NCBI GenBank assembly: GCA_003216595.1
Contig: QCIQ01000009.1
Span: forward strand, 1-53,671
Reading direction: 5' to 3'
Source of the DNA: Prochlorococcus sp. AG-402-M18
Lineage (GTDB): Bacteria > Cyanobacteriota > Cyanobacteriia > PCC-6307 > Cyanobiaceae
DNA: 53,671 nucleotides
Positions within the stretch are counted from its first letter, which is position 1. Each line of letters opens with the position of its first letter. Below are positions 18,890 through 28,340 of this stretch, piece after piece. Under the pieces are notes generated by a model. That model was given only the letters and a program-made list of their open reading frames with translations. It had not been told where the DNA came from and searched no databases. The translations under genes and the position numbers were made by a program.

Positions 18890-20452
18890 TTATTTTGGAA
18901 GTCCCCATTTGTTGATTCCAAGTTTTGTACCGATTTTATGAGCACAGGCATACCCGCTAAAAGCTACTGCGTTTAACCCCTGACCAGGGAAACAAGAATC
19001 ACCAACACAATAGAGACCTTTTATTTTTGTAGTATTAAATGGCATAGGAAGAAGGCCAGGTAATCTCATTGAAGGAATTGGCCCATAACTTCCTTTGCTT
19101 CTGGAAAGAAACCTTTTATGTGTTCTTGGACTTCCAATTTCCTTATGTCGAATATTTTGCCTAAGGTTTGGAAATAATTTTTCTAATTTATAAATAACTT
19201 TATCTCCATCTTCTTTTTTCTTGTCAAGATATTCTTTGTTGCTTAATCCATCCCAATAATCCATTGAAGAAGGAGTAAAGGCATGAACAATATGGCTGTC
19301 TGAAGGTGCTAATGATGGATCTAATAGTGTTGGGATTGATAGAAAAGTAACACCTTGTTCATTCTCCATTTCTTCCCATGCATCGAGAAGTAAGTGATGG
19401 CAATGTGTATTCGAAGGAATAGAATCTTTACTTACTCCCAAATGTAGAGATAAAAAGGAAGGAGAAGGGATATATCTATTTTTCCATTTCGCCTCTGCCG
19501 GTGGGGTTTTATCTGGCCCTACAAGTGGATTATTAACACCTTGATCACCAAATGTATCCCATCTTGTTGCATTAGAAACTATTGTTTTACCAAAAATTTT
19601 TTCATCATTATCTAGTAAAACCCCTATTGCCCTCCCATTCTCAAAAATTATTTTTTTAACTTTAGATTTATATCTAATTTCTCCCTTGAAATTTTCAATT
19701 CCTTTAACTAATTTCTCTGCAATAATCCCCACACCTCCCTTGGGATAGTTAATACCTCCATAATGTCTATCAGAAAAGACCATCCCCGCATTTATCATGG
19801 GTGTCAAGTCGGCGGGCATAACTGACCAGCAAAAACATTCAATGTCTATAAATTTTAAAAGTGCTGGATCTTTGATATATCGTCTAGCAACGTCTCCGGC
19901 ATTAACTGGTAACCATCTAGCAAGTCCAAGGCACGATAAGGGTGATTTAAAGAAAACTTTCATTAGATATCCAGGATCCTCAATTGAAAGTAAAGGCATC
20001 GAATCTAGACAATTAAATACATCCCAACATGTTTCGTAGAAATGATTTATTCCTTTCTCTTCATGGGGAAATAAATCTATTAGTTGTTTAATGAATTTTT
20101 TATAATCTCTATCAACAGTAATTTCTAATTGATTTGGTAAGTGATAAGCCAATTGTGTTGGGTCAGGAATCGTTTCACATTCTTGGCCAACATCTTTGAG
20201 AGCTCGCGTTAGTAAATTGGTATACCCTTTTTTACCAAAGCCGAAAATCATAGATGCTCCAACATCAAAAGTAAATCCTTTTCTTTTAAATGAACCACCA
20301 CTTCCACCAGGGATTTTGTACTGTTCCAACACAAGAACTTTTGCACCCTTGCTTGCTAGTTGACTTGCAGTCACTAATCCACCAATGCCGGAACCAATAA
20401 CTATCGAATCCCAGTTGCAAGCAGCTTGAGTCTTGTTTGATAATTGAGTCAT
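18890..20452 (-). CDS. crtH: Carotenoid isomerase CrtH (prolycopene isomerase)
   Basis: CrtH converts poly-cis-lycopene made by the plant-type desaturases to all-trans-lycopene. The 520-residue product has an N-terminal FAD-binding motif (VIGSGIGGLVTASQLASKG), the second-strand LEQYKIPGGSGGSFKRKGFTFDVG typical of the phytoene-desaturase-like flavoproteins, and the C-terminal GLYCVGDSCFPGQGLNAVAFSGYACAHKI dinucleotide-binding segment. Length and motifs fit the cyanobacterial CrtISO group. It lies 16 bp downstream of trmFO on the same strand. Confidence 0.88.
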   Translation of the reverse strand: MTQLSNKTQAACNWDSIVIGSGIGGLVTASQLASKGAKVLVLEQYKIPGGSGGSFKRKGFTFDVGASMIFGFGKKGYTNLLTRALKDVGQECETIPDPTQLAYHLPNQLEITVDRDYKKFIKQLIDLFPHEEKGINHFYETCWDVFNCLDSMPLLSIEDPGYLMKVFFKSPLSCLGLARWLPVNAGDVARRYIKDPALLKFIDIECFCWSVMPADLTPMINAGMVFSDRHYGGINYPKGGVGIIAEKLVKGIENFKGEIRYKSKVKKIIFENGRAIGVLLDNDEKIFGKTIVSNATRWDTFGDQGVNNPLVGPDKTPPAEAKWKNRYIPSPSFLSLHLGVSKDSIPSNTHCHHLLLDAWEEMENEQGVTFLSIPTLLDPSLAPSDSHIVHAFTPSSMDYWDGLSNKEYLDKKKEDGDKVIYKLEKLFPNLRQNIRHKEIGSPRTHKRFLSRSKGSYGPIPSMRLPGLLPMPFNTTKIKGLYCVGDSCFPGQGLNAVAFSGYACAHKIGTKLGINKWGLPK

Positions 20453-20468
20453 GATGTAAAAGAATTTT

Positions 20469-21872
20469 TTAAATGATCGGTTGAGTAGCTTTTTTATCTA
20501 ATAATGATTCTCTTAATTTTTTTATTTGAAATAAAGATCTATCTCTATATTCTTTGTATCTTTCACGTTTGTTGTGAACTTTATTCTCGAGTTCAGGTAG
20601 TAATCCGAAATTAGCTGGCATAGGTTGAAAGTGTTTTTTATTTTGAACTCGTAGGCTTGCTTGACTATTGCTGACAAAGTTTGTCAATGCCCCAATCATG
20701 GTAGACGATGGCAAAGTAATTGTATTTAATCCCTTTGCTAACAATGCTGCGTTAGTTCCAGCTAACCAGCCACCAGCGATAGCAGCAGCATACCCCTCTG
20801 TACCAGTGAGCTGTCCAGCAGCAAATAAAGTTTTTCTTTTTATGAACTGAAGTGTTGGTTTTAATAGCTTTGGAGATTCAAGAAAAGTATTTCTATGCAT
20901 TACTCCTAAACGAATAAATTCTGCATTCGACAAGCCAGGAATCAATCTGAATACACGTTTTTGCTCGCCCCATTTTAAATTTGTTTGAAAACCAACGAGA
21001 TTCCATAGTTGACCCGCTTTATCCTCTTGTCTTAATTGAACGACAGCATGAGCTCTTTTAAGCCTTCGGAGCCTTTTGTCGTTAACATCTCCCCATCTTG
21101 GATCCCAGAGACCTATTGGCTTTAATGGGCCAAAACGCATGGTCTCTAGACCTCTGTTCGCAAGTTCTTCTATGGGAAGGCAGCCTTCAAAAAAAAGAGC
21201 TGATTCTTTTTCAAAATCCTTTATTTCAGCTTTTTCAGCTTTGATTAACGCAGAGTAAAATCTTAAATATGACTCTTCATTCATTGGACAATTAACGTAA
21301 TCAGCATCACCTTTGTCGTATCTACTTGCCCGAAATGCTGTTGAAAAATCAATGCTTTCTCCGGTAATTATTGGACTAGCCGCATCAAAAAAATGACATT
21401 CATTTTTACCTGTGAATTTTTTGATGTCTTCAGCTAGCGATTCGCTTGTTAAAGGACCTGTGGCCAGAATTGTAATTTGTTGAGCACTTGGTAGGCACGA
21501 ACATTCATCTCTAATGACTCTTATTAATGGATGAGAGGAAAGTTCATTTGTGATAGCTAGGCTGAATTGACTTCTGTCTACTGCAAGTGCTCCTCCTGCA
21601 GGAACAGAGTGTTGATCAGCTTTTGCGATGACAATAGATTTTAAATTTCTCAACTCTTCTTGTAAAAGTCCTGCTGCTCTATCACTACTAAGCGCTCCAA
21701 AGCTATTGCTGCAAACAAGTTCAGCGAATTCGGGTGAGTGGTGAGCTGGAGACTTCTTCTTTGGTCGCATTTCAAAGAGATTTACTTTGACTCCAGCACT
21801 TGCTATTTGCCATGCAGCTTCTGAGCCTGCGAGACCAGCGCCTATTACAGTTACCGATGGATCTTCTGTCAA
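20469..21872 (-). CDS. trmFO: Folate-dependent tRNA (uracil-5-)-methyltransferase TrmFO
   Basis: TrmFO (formerly Gid) makes ribothymidine at tRNA position 54 using methylenetetrahydrofolate and FADH2. The 467-residue product begins with the FAD motif [17 protein letters not shown], continues with [27 protein letters not shown], contains the Cys-bearing block [15 protein letters not shown], and ends with [20 protein letters not shown]. These blocks are diagnostic. The enzyme is shared by cyanobacteria and Gram-positive bacteria. Confidence 0.93.
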   Translation of the reverse strand: MTEDPSVTVIGAGLAGSEAAWQIASAGVKVNLFEMRPKKKSPAHHSPEFAELVCSNSFGALSSDRAAGLLQEELRNLKSIVIAKADQHSVPAGGALAVDRSQFSLAITNELSSHPLIRVIRDECSCLPSAQQITILATGPLTSESLAEDIKKFTGKNECHFFDAASPIITGESIDFSTAFRASRYDKGDADYVNCPMNEESYLRFYSALIKAEKAEIKDFEKESALFFEGCLPIEELANRGLETMRFGPLKPIGLWDPRWGDVNDKRLRRLKRAHAVVQLRQEDKAGQLWNLVGFQTNLKWGEQKRVFRLIPGLSNAEFIRLGVMHRNTFLESPKLLKPTLQFIKRKTLFAAGQLTGTEGYAAAIAGGWLAGTNAALLAKGLNTITLPSSTMIGALTNFVSNSQASLRVQNKKHFQPMPANFGLLPELENKVHNKRERYKEYRDRSLFQIKKLRESLLDKKATQPII

Positions 21873-22084
21873 ATTGTCGTGTTTTTCTTTTTAAAATCTT
21901 AATTTAATAATATTCTCATGTCCCTCAACTATTTATTAAGACTTCAAAAGTATCTGAAAAATCAATGAGGAAGGACGAAAAATATTTTTAAATTGTTTTT
22001 TAGTCCTCAAAAAGGAACATTAAGGTCATTAATGCTTCGACAACGTGATATTTTTCATATTGGACCATTAATATTGGTTTATTG

Positions 22085-22156
22085 GGGTCGCTAGCTCAGT
22101 GGTAGAGCATCCGGCTTTTAACCGGCTGGTCCTGAGTTCGAATCTCAGGCGACCCA
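22085..22156 (+). tRNA. tRNA-Lys (TTT)
   Basis: A 72-nt cloverleaf. The acceptor stem GGGTCGC pairs with GCGACCC, followed by discriminator A. The D arm is GCTC/GAGC, the anticodon loop CTTTTAA gives anticodon TTT, and the T arm has the GTTCGAATC loop. The CCA end is not encoded. The outermost anticodon-stem pair appears to be a T-C mismatch, while the inner CCGG/CCGG pairs are perfect. Confidence 0.96.
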
Positions 22157-22192
22157 TTTTTGCTTAAGGCTATTTTTAGATAACTTGAAGTG

Positions 22193-22543
22193 ATGACAAC
22201 TTATGAATTCTTAAAAAATTATTGTTTTTTGACCTTTCTGATTTTAAGCTTTTCATCAGTAAATGCTGGGTTAAATAGTTTTACTAATTTGATTTTCGTT
22301 GAAGATTGGCTTATCGAGAGGAAGGTTGATTTAACTATTAATGAGACAAAATGCAGAGCCTCAATACCTTTGCATGCAAATTGGTTTGGAGCTCGGATAA
22401 GACTTGGTCCCAATGATGAATTGATAAAACCTATTTGGTTATCTGTTAAGGCTGACCAAGTGATTGATTCAAAATTAACTAAAATCAAAGAACTTCTCGA
22501 TGATTGCCGATCAGGACTTCTTTTCCTACCTGAAAAACTATAA
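22193..22543 (+). CDS. Small secreted protein, unknown function
   Basis: A 116-residue protein with a probable signal peptide (hydrophobic FLTFLILSFSSVNAG near residues 13-27), then a short soluble domain with two cysteines and the segments RASIPLHANWFGARIRLGP and LLDDCRSGLLFLP. A GTG one codon upstream is also in frame; the ATG at 22193 is taken as start. It follows tRNA-Lys by 36 bp. I do not recognise the family. Confidence 0.6.
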   Translation: MTTYEFLKNYCFLTFLILSFSSVNAGLNSFTNLIFVEDWLIERKVDLTINETKCRASIPLHANWFGARIRLGPNDELIKPIWLSVKADQVIDSKLTKIKELLDDCRSGLLFLPEKL

Positions 22544-22631
22544 GATTAAGGACCAATGTGTTGATGAGAGTATAAATACTTTCTCAAATGAAATTTTATT
22601 GCTGAATTAAAAAAGTAGTAATTTACTTAGT

Positions 22632-22718
22632 ATGAAAAAACTTTCAGTAGGCGCTGCTATCGCACTAAACATATCCTTGTATATTTGGGCTTTAATTGAA
22701 CTACCTTTTAACTTCTAA
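22632..22718 (+). CDS. Very short membrane protein (28 aa)
   Basis: The ATG opens a 28-codon frame reading MKKLSVGAAIALNISLYIWA followed by LIELPFNF. It is a single hydrophobic helix with a basic N-terminus, the size and style of the tiny photosystem or cytochrome b6f subunits of Prochlorococcus, but I cannot match it to a named one. No strong ribosome-binding site is evident. Confidence 0.42.
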   Translation: MKKLSVGAAIALNISLYIWALIELPFNF

Positions 22719-22932
22719 GCAGTAAAAAAAGCTAACAATTTTTTTTTATCTTTTCATTATTAGCAGTACGTAAAATTATATAGCTTTAAAATAATTGATT
22801 TTTTAGTTTTGTATTCTAAATAACTTTTTTAACTTTCATTTTTTTTTGCATTCTCAATCCTTTTTTTTTGCCTGAAACGGTTAGGGTCTTTATGGGGTAA
22901 TAAAAGCCTCTTTGTCTTATTGAAATGGGGGT

Positions 22933-23256
22933 ATGGTTAAGAAATCTTCTTCAATTACAAAATCCAATTCTAATTGGCTATGGAGGTGGGCAGAGCCTGA
23001 AAGTGAGCTTTCAGTAATCCCTAAATCAAAAACCAAACGTTTAGCTCAACAGGCAAAGTTAGCAAATGTTGATGCTGAGAGAGCGGTTAGTCGTGCATAC
23101 CAAATTGAATTATCTAGAACAAAGGCAATCGGAGAGGCCATGTTTAAGTCTGGCAAAGCATTAAGGTTTACACTATCTAGTTCTGGAAGGCAGTTAATTC
23201 TAAGAACGCAGGCAGCACGAAGGCAATTTGAGCCTGGTTTTAGGAATAAAAAATAA
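22933..23256 (+). CDS. Basic soluble protein, unknown function
   Basis: A 107-residue Lys/Arg/Ser-rich product with a short N-terminal tail, the segment NWLWRWAEPESEL and a helical middle (RLAQQAKLANVDAERAVSRAYQIELSRTKAIGEAM). No catalytic motif or membrane segment is seen. It starts just after a G-rich stretch that may serve as a ribosome-binding site. Possibly nucleic-acid binding by charge, but that is only inference. Confidence 0.6.
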   Translation: MVKKSSSITKSNSNWLWRWAEPESELSVIPKSKTKRLAQQAKLANVDAERAVSRAYQIELSRTKAIGEAMFKSGKALRFTLSSSGRQLILRTQAARRQFEPGFRNKK

Positions 23257-23291
23257 TTCTCAGATAGAATAAAAGCCCTATCAAAATAAAA

Positions 23292-23588
23292 ATGCAGCTT
23301 TATATAGTTTCTTGGAAATTCGAATCATCTGAGGATCAAAATTATTCATCCGAAGCATTTGTAGATTATGTCGAAAGTGGAAAATCAGAGGATCTTATTG
23401 ATGGCTATGAGAGAATTGCATGGGCCCATACACCACAAGATGGAACAGGAGTGATCATTTGTAGAGCTTCAAGTGCATCTATTTTATTTAAGGTCTTTGG
23501 ATCATGGAGAGATAAATATGGAATGACTTGGGAGTATAAACCTGCCTTAACTACTGAGGAGTTTGTTAGTCTAATAAAAGAAAAATAG
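23292..23588 (+). CDS. DUF3303-like ferredoxin-fold protein, copy 1
   Basis: A 98-residue protein beginning MQLYIVSWKFES with a C-terminal YKPALTTEEFVSLIKE. The pattern of an N-terminal beta strand with a W.F motif, a central ICRASS strand and a final helix after a PALT turn resembles small alpha/beta-barrel proteins of the DUF3303 type (family name from memory). A related protein lies at 50818-51120 (MQTYVIHWQF ... VPVLTDSEFLEVH). No function is assigned. Confidence 0.68.
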   Translation: MQLYIVSWKFESSEDQNYSSEAFVDYVESGKSEDLIDGYERIAWAHTPQDGTGVIICRASSASILFKVFGSWRDKYGMTWEYKPALTTEEFVSLIKEK

Positions 23589-23702
23589 ATATAATTTTTA
23601 TCTATTTCTTAGATCTAATTTATTTGAAAAATAAACTTCTGTCTAAAAAACCTTGATGATAGTGTTGTTTAACTTAGTCTTTTAAAATTATCTGTGCATT
23701 TA

Positions 23703-23882
23703 ATGCTAGCTCATTTTTTCTTTGCTCTGACTGCTAGTGAAATGGGTCTCAGTCCTACAATACTAGCCTTAATAATAGTTTCATCTATCGTTTTTATTGT
23801 TGGCTTTGCCAAAAGCTCAAGAGAGAATGAATACAAAAAACTGATGGATTCATTTATTGAGAAGAAAGAGGAATCTGATTGA
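23703..23882 (+). CDS. Small single-helix membrane protein of a three-member family
   Basis: A 59-residue product reading MLAHFFFALTASEMGLSPTI, then a hydrophobic helix (LALIIVSSIVFIVGFA) and a charged C-terminal tail. The N-terminal LTASEMGLSPTI block resembles LTSSELGVSSFTI and LMSSALGVSSFTI of the proteins at 40628 and 46926. A GTG three codons upstream is also in frame. It is followed by a perfect palindrome that may end its transcript. Confidence 0.62.
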   Translation: MLAHFFFALTASEMGLSPTILALIIVSSIVFIVGFAKSSRENEYKKLMDSFIEKKEESD

Positions 23883-23885
23883 TTT

Positions 23886-23923
23886 ATTCATATTAGTAAG
23901 AAGATCTTCTTACTAATATGAAT
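23886..23923. terminator. 38-bp perfect palindrome, probable bidirectional terminator
   Basis: The left arm ATTCATATTAGTAAGAAGA (23886-23904) is followed with no spacer by its exact reverse complement (23905-23923). It begins 3 bp after the stop of the small membrane protein and precedes the sulfate-type transporter. The sequence is followed by a short T-rich run. Its position fits a terminator, but an uninterrupted perfect palindrome could also be a cruciform or protein-binding site. Confidence 0.7.
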
Positions 23924-23961
23924 TTTCTTATTTAATAAGGCAGGATGGTAGAAGAGTAGTT

Positions 23962-25506
23962 TTGAAATTGAACAATTTATTAGCAAAGGAGAGAATTGTC
24001 TCACCATCCAGAGATGTTCTTGCTGGTCTTGTTGTCGCATTCGCAATGATTCCAGAAGCGATAGCTTTTTCTGGAATTGCAGGTGTTGATCCAAGAGTTG
24101 GATTGTTTGGTGCTTTTTTGCTTTCTGTAACCCTCGCAATATTTGGGGGCAGAATGGCCATGATTACCTCGGTAACTGGTTCAACTGCTCTTCTGATGAC
24201 TGGTATTGTTCAACAAGGTGAAAATATTAGTCCTGGTCTTGGTCTTCAATATCTTTTGGCTGCTGGATTGCTTACAGGAGTCCTTCAGATCGCTTGGGGG
24301 TATTTAAGACTTGCACATCAGATGAGATTTGTACCTCAACCTGTTATGGATGGCTTTGTGAATGGTTTGGCTATATTGATCTTCCTTGCTCAATTGCCTC
24401 ATCTGGGGATTCACTTGGGGCATTCTGCGAAGGTAGTTACTTCAACACAAGTACCTGCAGTATGGGGATTGACCATACTTACATTGTTGATTATTTATTT
24501 GCTGCCAAAAGTTACAAAGATTTTGCCTTCAGCATTGGTTGCTATTTTTATTTGTTCTGCAATTTCTATTGGATTTCAATTAAATATTCCAACTGTATCT
24601 AATTTAGGAATTCTTCCAAATGGATTACCTGGCTTTGGGTTTCCAAAAGTTCCGTTTAATTTTGAGACTTTTGGTTTGATACTGCCAACTGCTTTAGCAA
24701 TATCTTTAGTAGGTCTTATGGAGACATTTCTCACCCAAGATATTCTTGATGATATGACTGATAAAAGTACAAATAAAAATGTTGAGGCTCGAGGTCAAGG
24801 TATAGGAAATATTGTTAGTTCTCTTTTTGGAGGTATGGCTGGATGCGCTTTGGTTGGACAGTCGGTTATGAATGTGGGATATGGGGGAAGAACTCGACTT
24901 TCAACATTAAGTTCAGGGGTTTGTTTAATAGCAATGATTCTTGCTGCTAAAGATTGGGTGAATCAAATACCAATGGCAACATTGGTTGGTGTAATGATAA
25001 TGATTGCAATTAATACTGCTAGTTGGATCTCAATAAAAAATATACGCCGTATCCCAAGAAGTGATAGTTCAGTTATGATTTTAACTGTATTTGTAACTGT
25101 TATTACACATAATCTAGCCCTGGGACTCCTTGCAGGTGTTGGACTTGCTGCAATATTATTTAGTAGAAAGGTTGCAAAAGTTATTAAGGTTGAGTCATCT
25201 TTAAATGGCGACGACCACAGGGTTTATAAAGTTAAAGGTCAGTTATTTTTTGTTAGTAGTATTTACTTCAGACAAGGATTTGAACTTCACGAACATCCTA
25301 AAAAAATCACAATTGATATGGCCGAAGCTCATATTTGGGATCAAAGCGGTGTAACTGTTCTTGACCAAGTAATCAGGAGAATAAAATTAGGTGGATCTCA
25401 GGTTGAAGTGATTAATTTAAATGATGAAAGTTTGAATTTATTTTCTCGAATAGGTCAAGCATCAGAAGCTGGAGGAAGGGGAGGAGAATTTAAATCTTCA
25501 CATTAA
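23962..25506 (+). CDS. SulP family anion transporter (sulfate or bicarbonate)
   Basis: A 514-residue membrane transporter with ten or more hydrophobic segments and a C-terminal STAS domain ([23 protein letters not shown]). The N-terminal block [35 protein letters not shown] is the SulP signature. In marine cyanobacteria members of this family are either sulfate transporters or BicA-like sodium-bicarbonate transporters; sequence alone does not decide. The start is a TTG at 23962, since the frame has no ATG between an upstream TAA at 23914-23916 and that codon. Confidence 0.88.
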   Translation: MKLNNLLAKERIVSPSRDVLAGLVVAFAMIPEAIAFSGIAGVDPRVGLFGAFLLSVTLAIFGGRMAMITSVTGSTALLMTGIVQQGENISPGLGLQYLLAAGLLTGVLQIAWGYLRLAHQMRFVPQPVMDGFVNGLAILIFLAQLPHLGIHLGHSAKVVTSTQVPAVWGLTILTLLIIYLLPKVTKILPSALVAIFICSAISIGFQLNIPTVSNLGILPNGLPGFGFPKVPFNFETFGLILPTALAISLVGLMETFLTQDILDDMTDKSTNKNVEARGQGIGNIVSSLFGGMAGCALVGQSVMNVGYGGRTRLSTLSSGVCLIAMILAAKDWVNQIPMATLVGVMIMIAINTASWISIKNIRRIPRSDSSVMILTVFVTVITHNLALGLLAGVGLAAILFSRKVAKVIKVESSLNGDDHRVYKVKGQLFFVSSIYFRQGFELHEHPKKITIDMAEAHIWDQSGVTVLDQVIRRIKLGGSQVEVINLNDESLNLFSRIGQASEAGGRGGEFKSSH

Positions 25507-25955
25507 AAAACTAAACTTCTACTTGAAATTTTTGCAAATTTTTTTAAGAGCTTGCATGAAAGGCTTATAAGGATTCATTTCCATTTGACTGTGGCTTGTA
25601 AAATTTATACACATAAATGTATAAGCCAGAGCCATAACTAATCAAGCCTCATATTGTATGATCATACAGGCCATAAGTTATGCTTATGTATTTTCTTGCC
25701 TTTAGGGTTTATGTGAATTCTTTTTTTATATAGATAGTTATTATGGCTTTAACCATCGTTATCAATTTCAATATAATTTAATTGAATTAAAAAGAGTTAA
25801 ACAAAAAGATCTAAGTCCATCCAGGTTTTTAAAACCTAATGGATTTAGATCTTTTTGTTAGAAGTCTGATTCCCTAGATAGATTTTGAAAATCTAAAGTA
25901 CTTGTTAGGTAAGAGATTTAGCTAATAGGTTTGTCTAAAAGCTATCTTCCTAAGC
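25507..25955. other. Palindrome-rich spacer
   Basis: I see no convincing gene in this stretch. It carries several perfect or near-perfect inverted repeats: TTATACA/TGTATAA with a 6-nt loop around 25606-25625, TGTATGATCATACA around 25655-25669, a 60-bp hairpin listed separately, AGATTTTGAAAATCT around 25881-25896, and a 16-bp palindrome TTCCTAAGCTTAGGAA over the stop of the next gene. Such density suggests structured RNA, terminators or a control region. Confidence 0.5.
25800..25859. terminator. 60-bp near-perfect hairpin
   Basis: The arm AACAAAAAGATCTAAGTCCAT pairs with ATGGATTTAGATCTTTTTGTT with one G-T wobble, and an inner AGGTTTT/AAAACCT continues the stem. The distal arm contains a run of Ts inside the stem, so it may act as a terminator in both directions. 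It lies 293 bp beyond the SulP stop, which is far for that gene, so it could belong to an unannotated short RNA. Confidence 0.5.
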
Positions 25956-26093
25956 TTAGGAATCAAATTTAGACAGATTAGGACCAGCAATTACACCAAC
26001 CAGTCCAAAAAGAACAAGGGATACAACACCGACAATTGTTGCTGAGAGGCTTCCTCCTCCCAAAGCAAAGGTTAAGAATGGCAAATGAAGCAT
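25956..26093 (-). CDS. Small membrane protein (45 aa)
   Basis: A 45-residue frame from ATG at 26091-26093, MLHLPFLTFALGGGSLSATI then a hydrophobic helix (VGVVSLVLFGLVGVIA) and the tail GPNLSKFDS. It has the Gly-rich loop plus single helix style of small thylakoid subunits, but I cannot assign it. Codon use looks genuine. A palindrome covers its stop codon. Confidence 0.6.
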   Translation of the reverse strand: MLHLPFLTFALGGGSLSATIVGVVSLVLFGLVGVIAGPNLSKFDS

Positions 26094-26197
26094 TTTTTTT
26101 TAGATGCAGGTATATATATAAACCTAAAATTGCCCAAATTTAATGAAGTTGTAGCACCTTGATAAATTCAGACATTTTTTAAAGGCTTTAGCTAAAG

Positions 26198-26443
26198 TTA
26201 AGCGGTAGGGAAATTGTTAGGAAATCTCGAAGATAATTCATTTTGACTAGCATTAGTTTCCCACTTGAGCCAGTCCTTTACTCCGTTTGGCTTAACCTTC
26301 TGAGCACTACGAGCAGCGAAAATAATTACATGAAATGGAATCACAATCGCAAAGAAGAAAAAATGAAGTAAATACAAATCCCAAGGGATCCCTTGGTAGC
26401 CATAATCAGGGAAAAATATTGCAGTAAGAAAAGGAAGTACCAT
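26198..26443 (-). CDS. Small membrane protein, unknown function
   Basis: An 81-residue product with one or two hydrophobic segments (LYLLHFFFFAIVIPFHVIIFAA) after an aromatic loop FFPDYGYQGIPWD, and a polar C-terminus rich in Asn (NASQNELSSRFPNNFPTA). The ATG at 26443 is preferred over an upstream TTG. Not recognised. The aromatic loop before a helix is reminiscent of small photosynthetic membrane proteins, but this is only an impression. Confidence 0.6.
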   Translation of the reverse strand: MVLPFLTAIFFPDYGYQGIPWDLYLLHFFFFAIVIPFHVIIFAARSAQKVKPNGVKDWLKWETNASQNELSSRFPNNFPTA

Positions 26444-26676
26444 GTTGTTCAAATTTCAACTGTATTAATCATTATCCATAAAGCTTTAATTTTTTCGATA
26501 AAGCTGAATATTTTAACTTCTAGAAATGGTAAGTATTTTGAAAAGCATATGATGAGTTCTTGCTTTTTAAGCTTTTTGAAATGACTTATGAACGGATTCG
26601 TTATTGACCTAACATGTTGCCAACATCAATTTGTAAAAGATTATTCTATAAATATTTTAATTAAATCCTTAAATCT

Positions 26677-26949
26677 TTAGTTAATAAGTCTTTCTATTAA
26701 TTTAACAAGCCTAAAAGTAAAATAGATGCTAACTATTATCCATGTGGGTAAAAGGATGTTCCACAACTTTTGATATTTTAAAAGTATAATTTTATCTAGA
26801 ACATAAGCTCCGCCGATGGGAATAAAGATTAATAAGCTCAGTTTAAAAAAAATCTCAAGGAATGCTAGCGCTGCTATTGGATTTATTAGCCATGCTATCA
26901 ATATTCCACTTAGTAAATAGCCACCATATTGACCCAGTTTCTTTATCAT
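26677..26949 (-). CDS. Small membrane protein, unknown function
   Basis: A 90-residue protein with three hydrophobic segments: GGYLLSGILIAWLINPIAALAF, LSLLIFIPIGGAYVL and LLPTWIIVSIYFTF. It ends in a short basic/acidic tail. The ATG at 26949 is used; a TTG directly upstream is also in frame. No family recognised. Confidence 0.5.
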   Translation of the reverse strand: MIKKLGQYGGYLLSGILIAWLINPIAALAFLEIFFKLSLLIFIPIGGAYVLDKIILLKYQKLWNILLPTWIIVSIYFTFRLVKLIERLIN

Positions 26950-27140
26950 CAACGAGTTTTCTATAACATTAACTCATTGTATATAAAATAATACTCCTAC
27001 CACTAAAAGCTATTTATTTGATGACTTATTGTTAAGCTGAAGTAACAGTTATTTTTGGTTTAAAAAATTCTTAAGAGTCTAAATTGATATTATATATCAA
27101 TACATGATAGACTTAATAATATAAAATATATTTATAATTA

Positions 27141-27311
27141 TTAATCTGATAAATCTTTGGCCTTAGGATATAGTTTTTTAATAGCATCAGCTTGATTCTT
27201 TTCCTTTCTCTTTATCTGCTTAAATTCATTGTACCTTCTAACTATAATTCCTGGAATGAACCAAATGATTGTTATTACTGCAAAAATAAAAAGTGGATTA
27301 TTTATAGTCAT
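27141..27311 (-). CDS. Small membrane protein (56 aa)
   Basis: From ATG at 27311 the product is MTINNPLFIFAVITIIWFIP, then GIIVRRYNEFKQIKRKEKN and a charged end. It has one membrane helix and a basic cytoplasmic tail. The open frame extends 22 codons upstream, but the ATG gives a typical single-helix topology. An AAGGAG lies 13 bp upstream of this ATG, a longer spacing than ideal. Confidence 0.5.
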   Translation of the reverse strand: MTINNPLFIFAVITIIWFIPGIIVRRYNEFKQIKRKEKNQADAIKKLYPKAKDLSD

Positions 27312-27477
27312 ATCAAGTATATTACTCCTTATTAACAGGAAATATATATTATTAAAGGAAAAAAGTTGATAGTACATTTTTGTTAAATGATGAAGCCCAT
27401 TATAGTTGGAGTTGTGAATTAATTGTTTTTATTTAATCTCTTGCTATCTTCTTTATGCCAGTTTAATTTACTTTATA

Positions 27478-27723
27478 TCATTTTTTGTCTTCCTTAGACT
27501 GGTCTTCTAAATAGACTTTTGACTCATCAGCAATGATTTTTAAATAGTTATCAATTCCTTTTGATTCTTGGATTTCTTTTGAATTGCTATATTTTATTGT
27601 TATATCTTTACCAGACCATGCTGCTTGATCTTTGAATAGATTCCTTTTTGCAGAATAAATAATTTTTTTTCCAATGAATAAAATAGCTAATATAAATATA
27701 GAAAGTAGAAGAACTATTCTCAT
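27478..27723 (-). CDS. Small membrane-anchored protein, unknown function
   Basis: An 81-residue product with an N-terminal hydrophobic helix (IVLLLSIFILAILFIGKKII) and a soluble, charged remainder (ITIKYSNSKEIQESKGIDNYLKI ... SKEDKK). The ATG at 27723 is the only likely start. Not recognised. Confidence 0.5.
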   Translation of the reverse strand: MRIVLLLSIFILAILFIGKKIIYSAKRNLFKDQAAWSGKDITIKYSNSKEIQESKGIDNYLKIIADESKVYLEDQSKEDKK

Positions 27724-27813
27724 TTTTCGATTCCTGATTTAATGTATATTTATTAATGATATCTTCTTATAAATCCTATGTTGCAAGATGAAAAAAAAAT
27801 ATATAAATTTATT

Positions 27814-27999
27814 TCATATCATCGTAGTATAAATTTGCTTGTTCTCTTTTATTGCCCTTTTGCTCATGATCGATACCACTTTTGATTGGATTGCTTCTAT
27901 ATTTTGATATTTTATTAAATTTTCACTTATCAATTGCAATCTCTTTAATTGTTTGCTAAAGATATAAATATTTATAATATCATTCAAAGATGTCTTCAT
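27814..27999 (-). CDS. Doubtful small ORF (61 aa)
   Basis: A 61-codon frame with Lys/Ile-rich composition (DIINIYIFSKQLKRLQLI ...). Its first ten bases overlap the start of the divergent 27990 gene. No motif is visible and AT-rich DNA yields such frames by chance, so it may be spurious. Confidence 0.25.
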   Translation of the reverse strand: MKTSLNDIINIYIFSKQLKRLQLISENLIKYQNIEAIQSKVVSIMSKRAIKENKQIYTTMI

Positions 28000-28331
28000 G
28001 GATTAATCAAAGCAGAGTAGTTTATATTTTATGTAATTTGTTTGTTTTACCAGCTACACTTATTCCTTTTATTGATGTTATATCAAATATTTCTTTTATT
28101 ATTGCATTCATTTCTCTAATCAAAGCAAACACACTGACATCATTAATTTTATGTTCATTATTTATTGTTAAGAATAACTCAAATTATCGATTTAATCTAT
28201 TGTTGAAGCAAAAAGGAGAAGAAATTTCTAAGTCGGATGATGAATGTGTTTATTTATATGCATGGTGTACATTATTAAGATATTTTCTAATTATATTAGC
28301 AGCAAATCAAATTTTTTTATTTTTTAAATAA
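27990..28331 (+). CDS. Membrane protein, unknown function
   Basis: A 113-residue product with three hydrophobic segments (VVYILCNLFVLPATLIPFIDVI, FIIAFISLI, LLRYFLIILAANQIFLFF) and a charged loop KQKGEEISKSDDECVYLYAW between the second and third. Not recognised. It converges with the next gene, with 9 bp between the stops. Confidence 0.5.
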   Translation: MSSWINQSRVVYILCNLFVLPATLIPFIDVISNISFIIAFISLIKANTLTSLILCSLFIVKNNSNYRFNLLLKQKGEEISKSDDECVYLYAWCTLLRYFLIILAANQIFLFFK

Positions 28332-28340
28332 GTTTTTCGT

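Noticed and set aside
22933-23256. Possible ribosomal or DNA-binding identity of the basic 107-residue protein
   Set aside because: Charge alone does not support a family; no motif matches a ribosomal protein.
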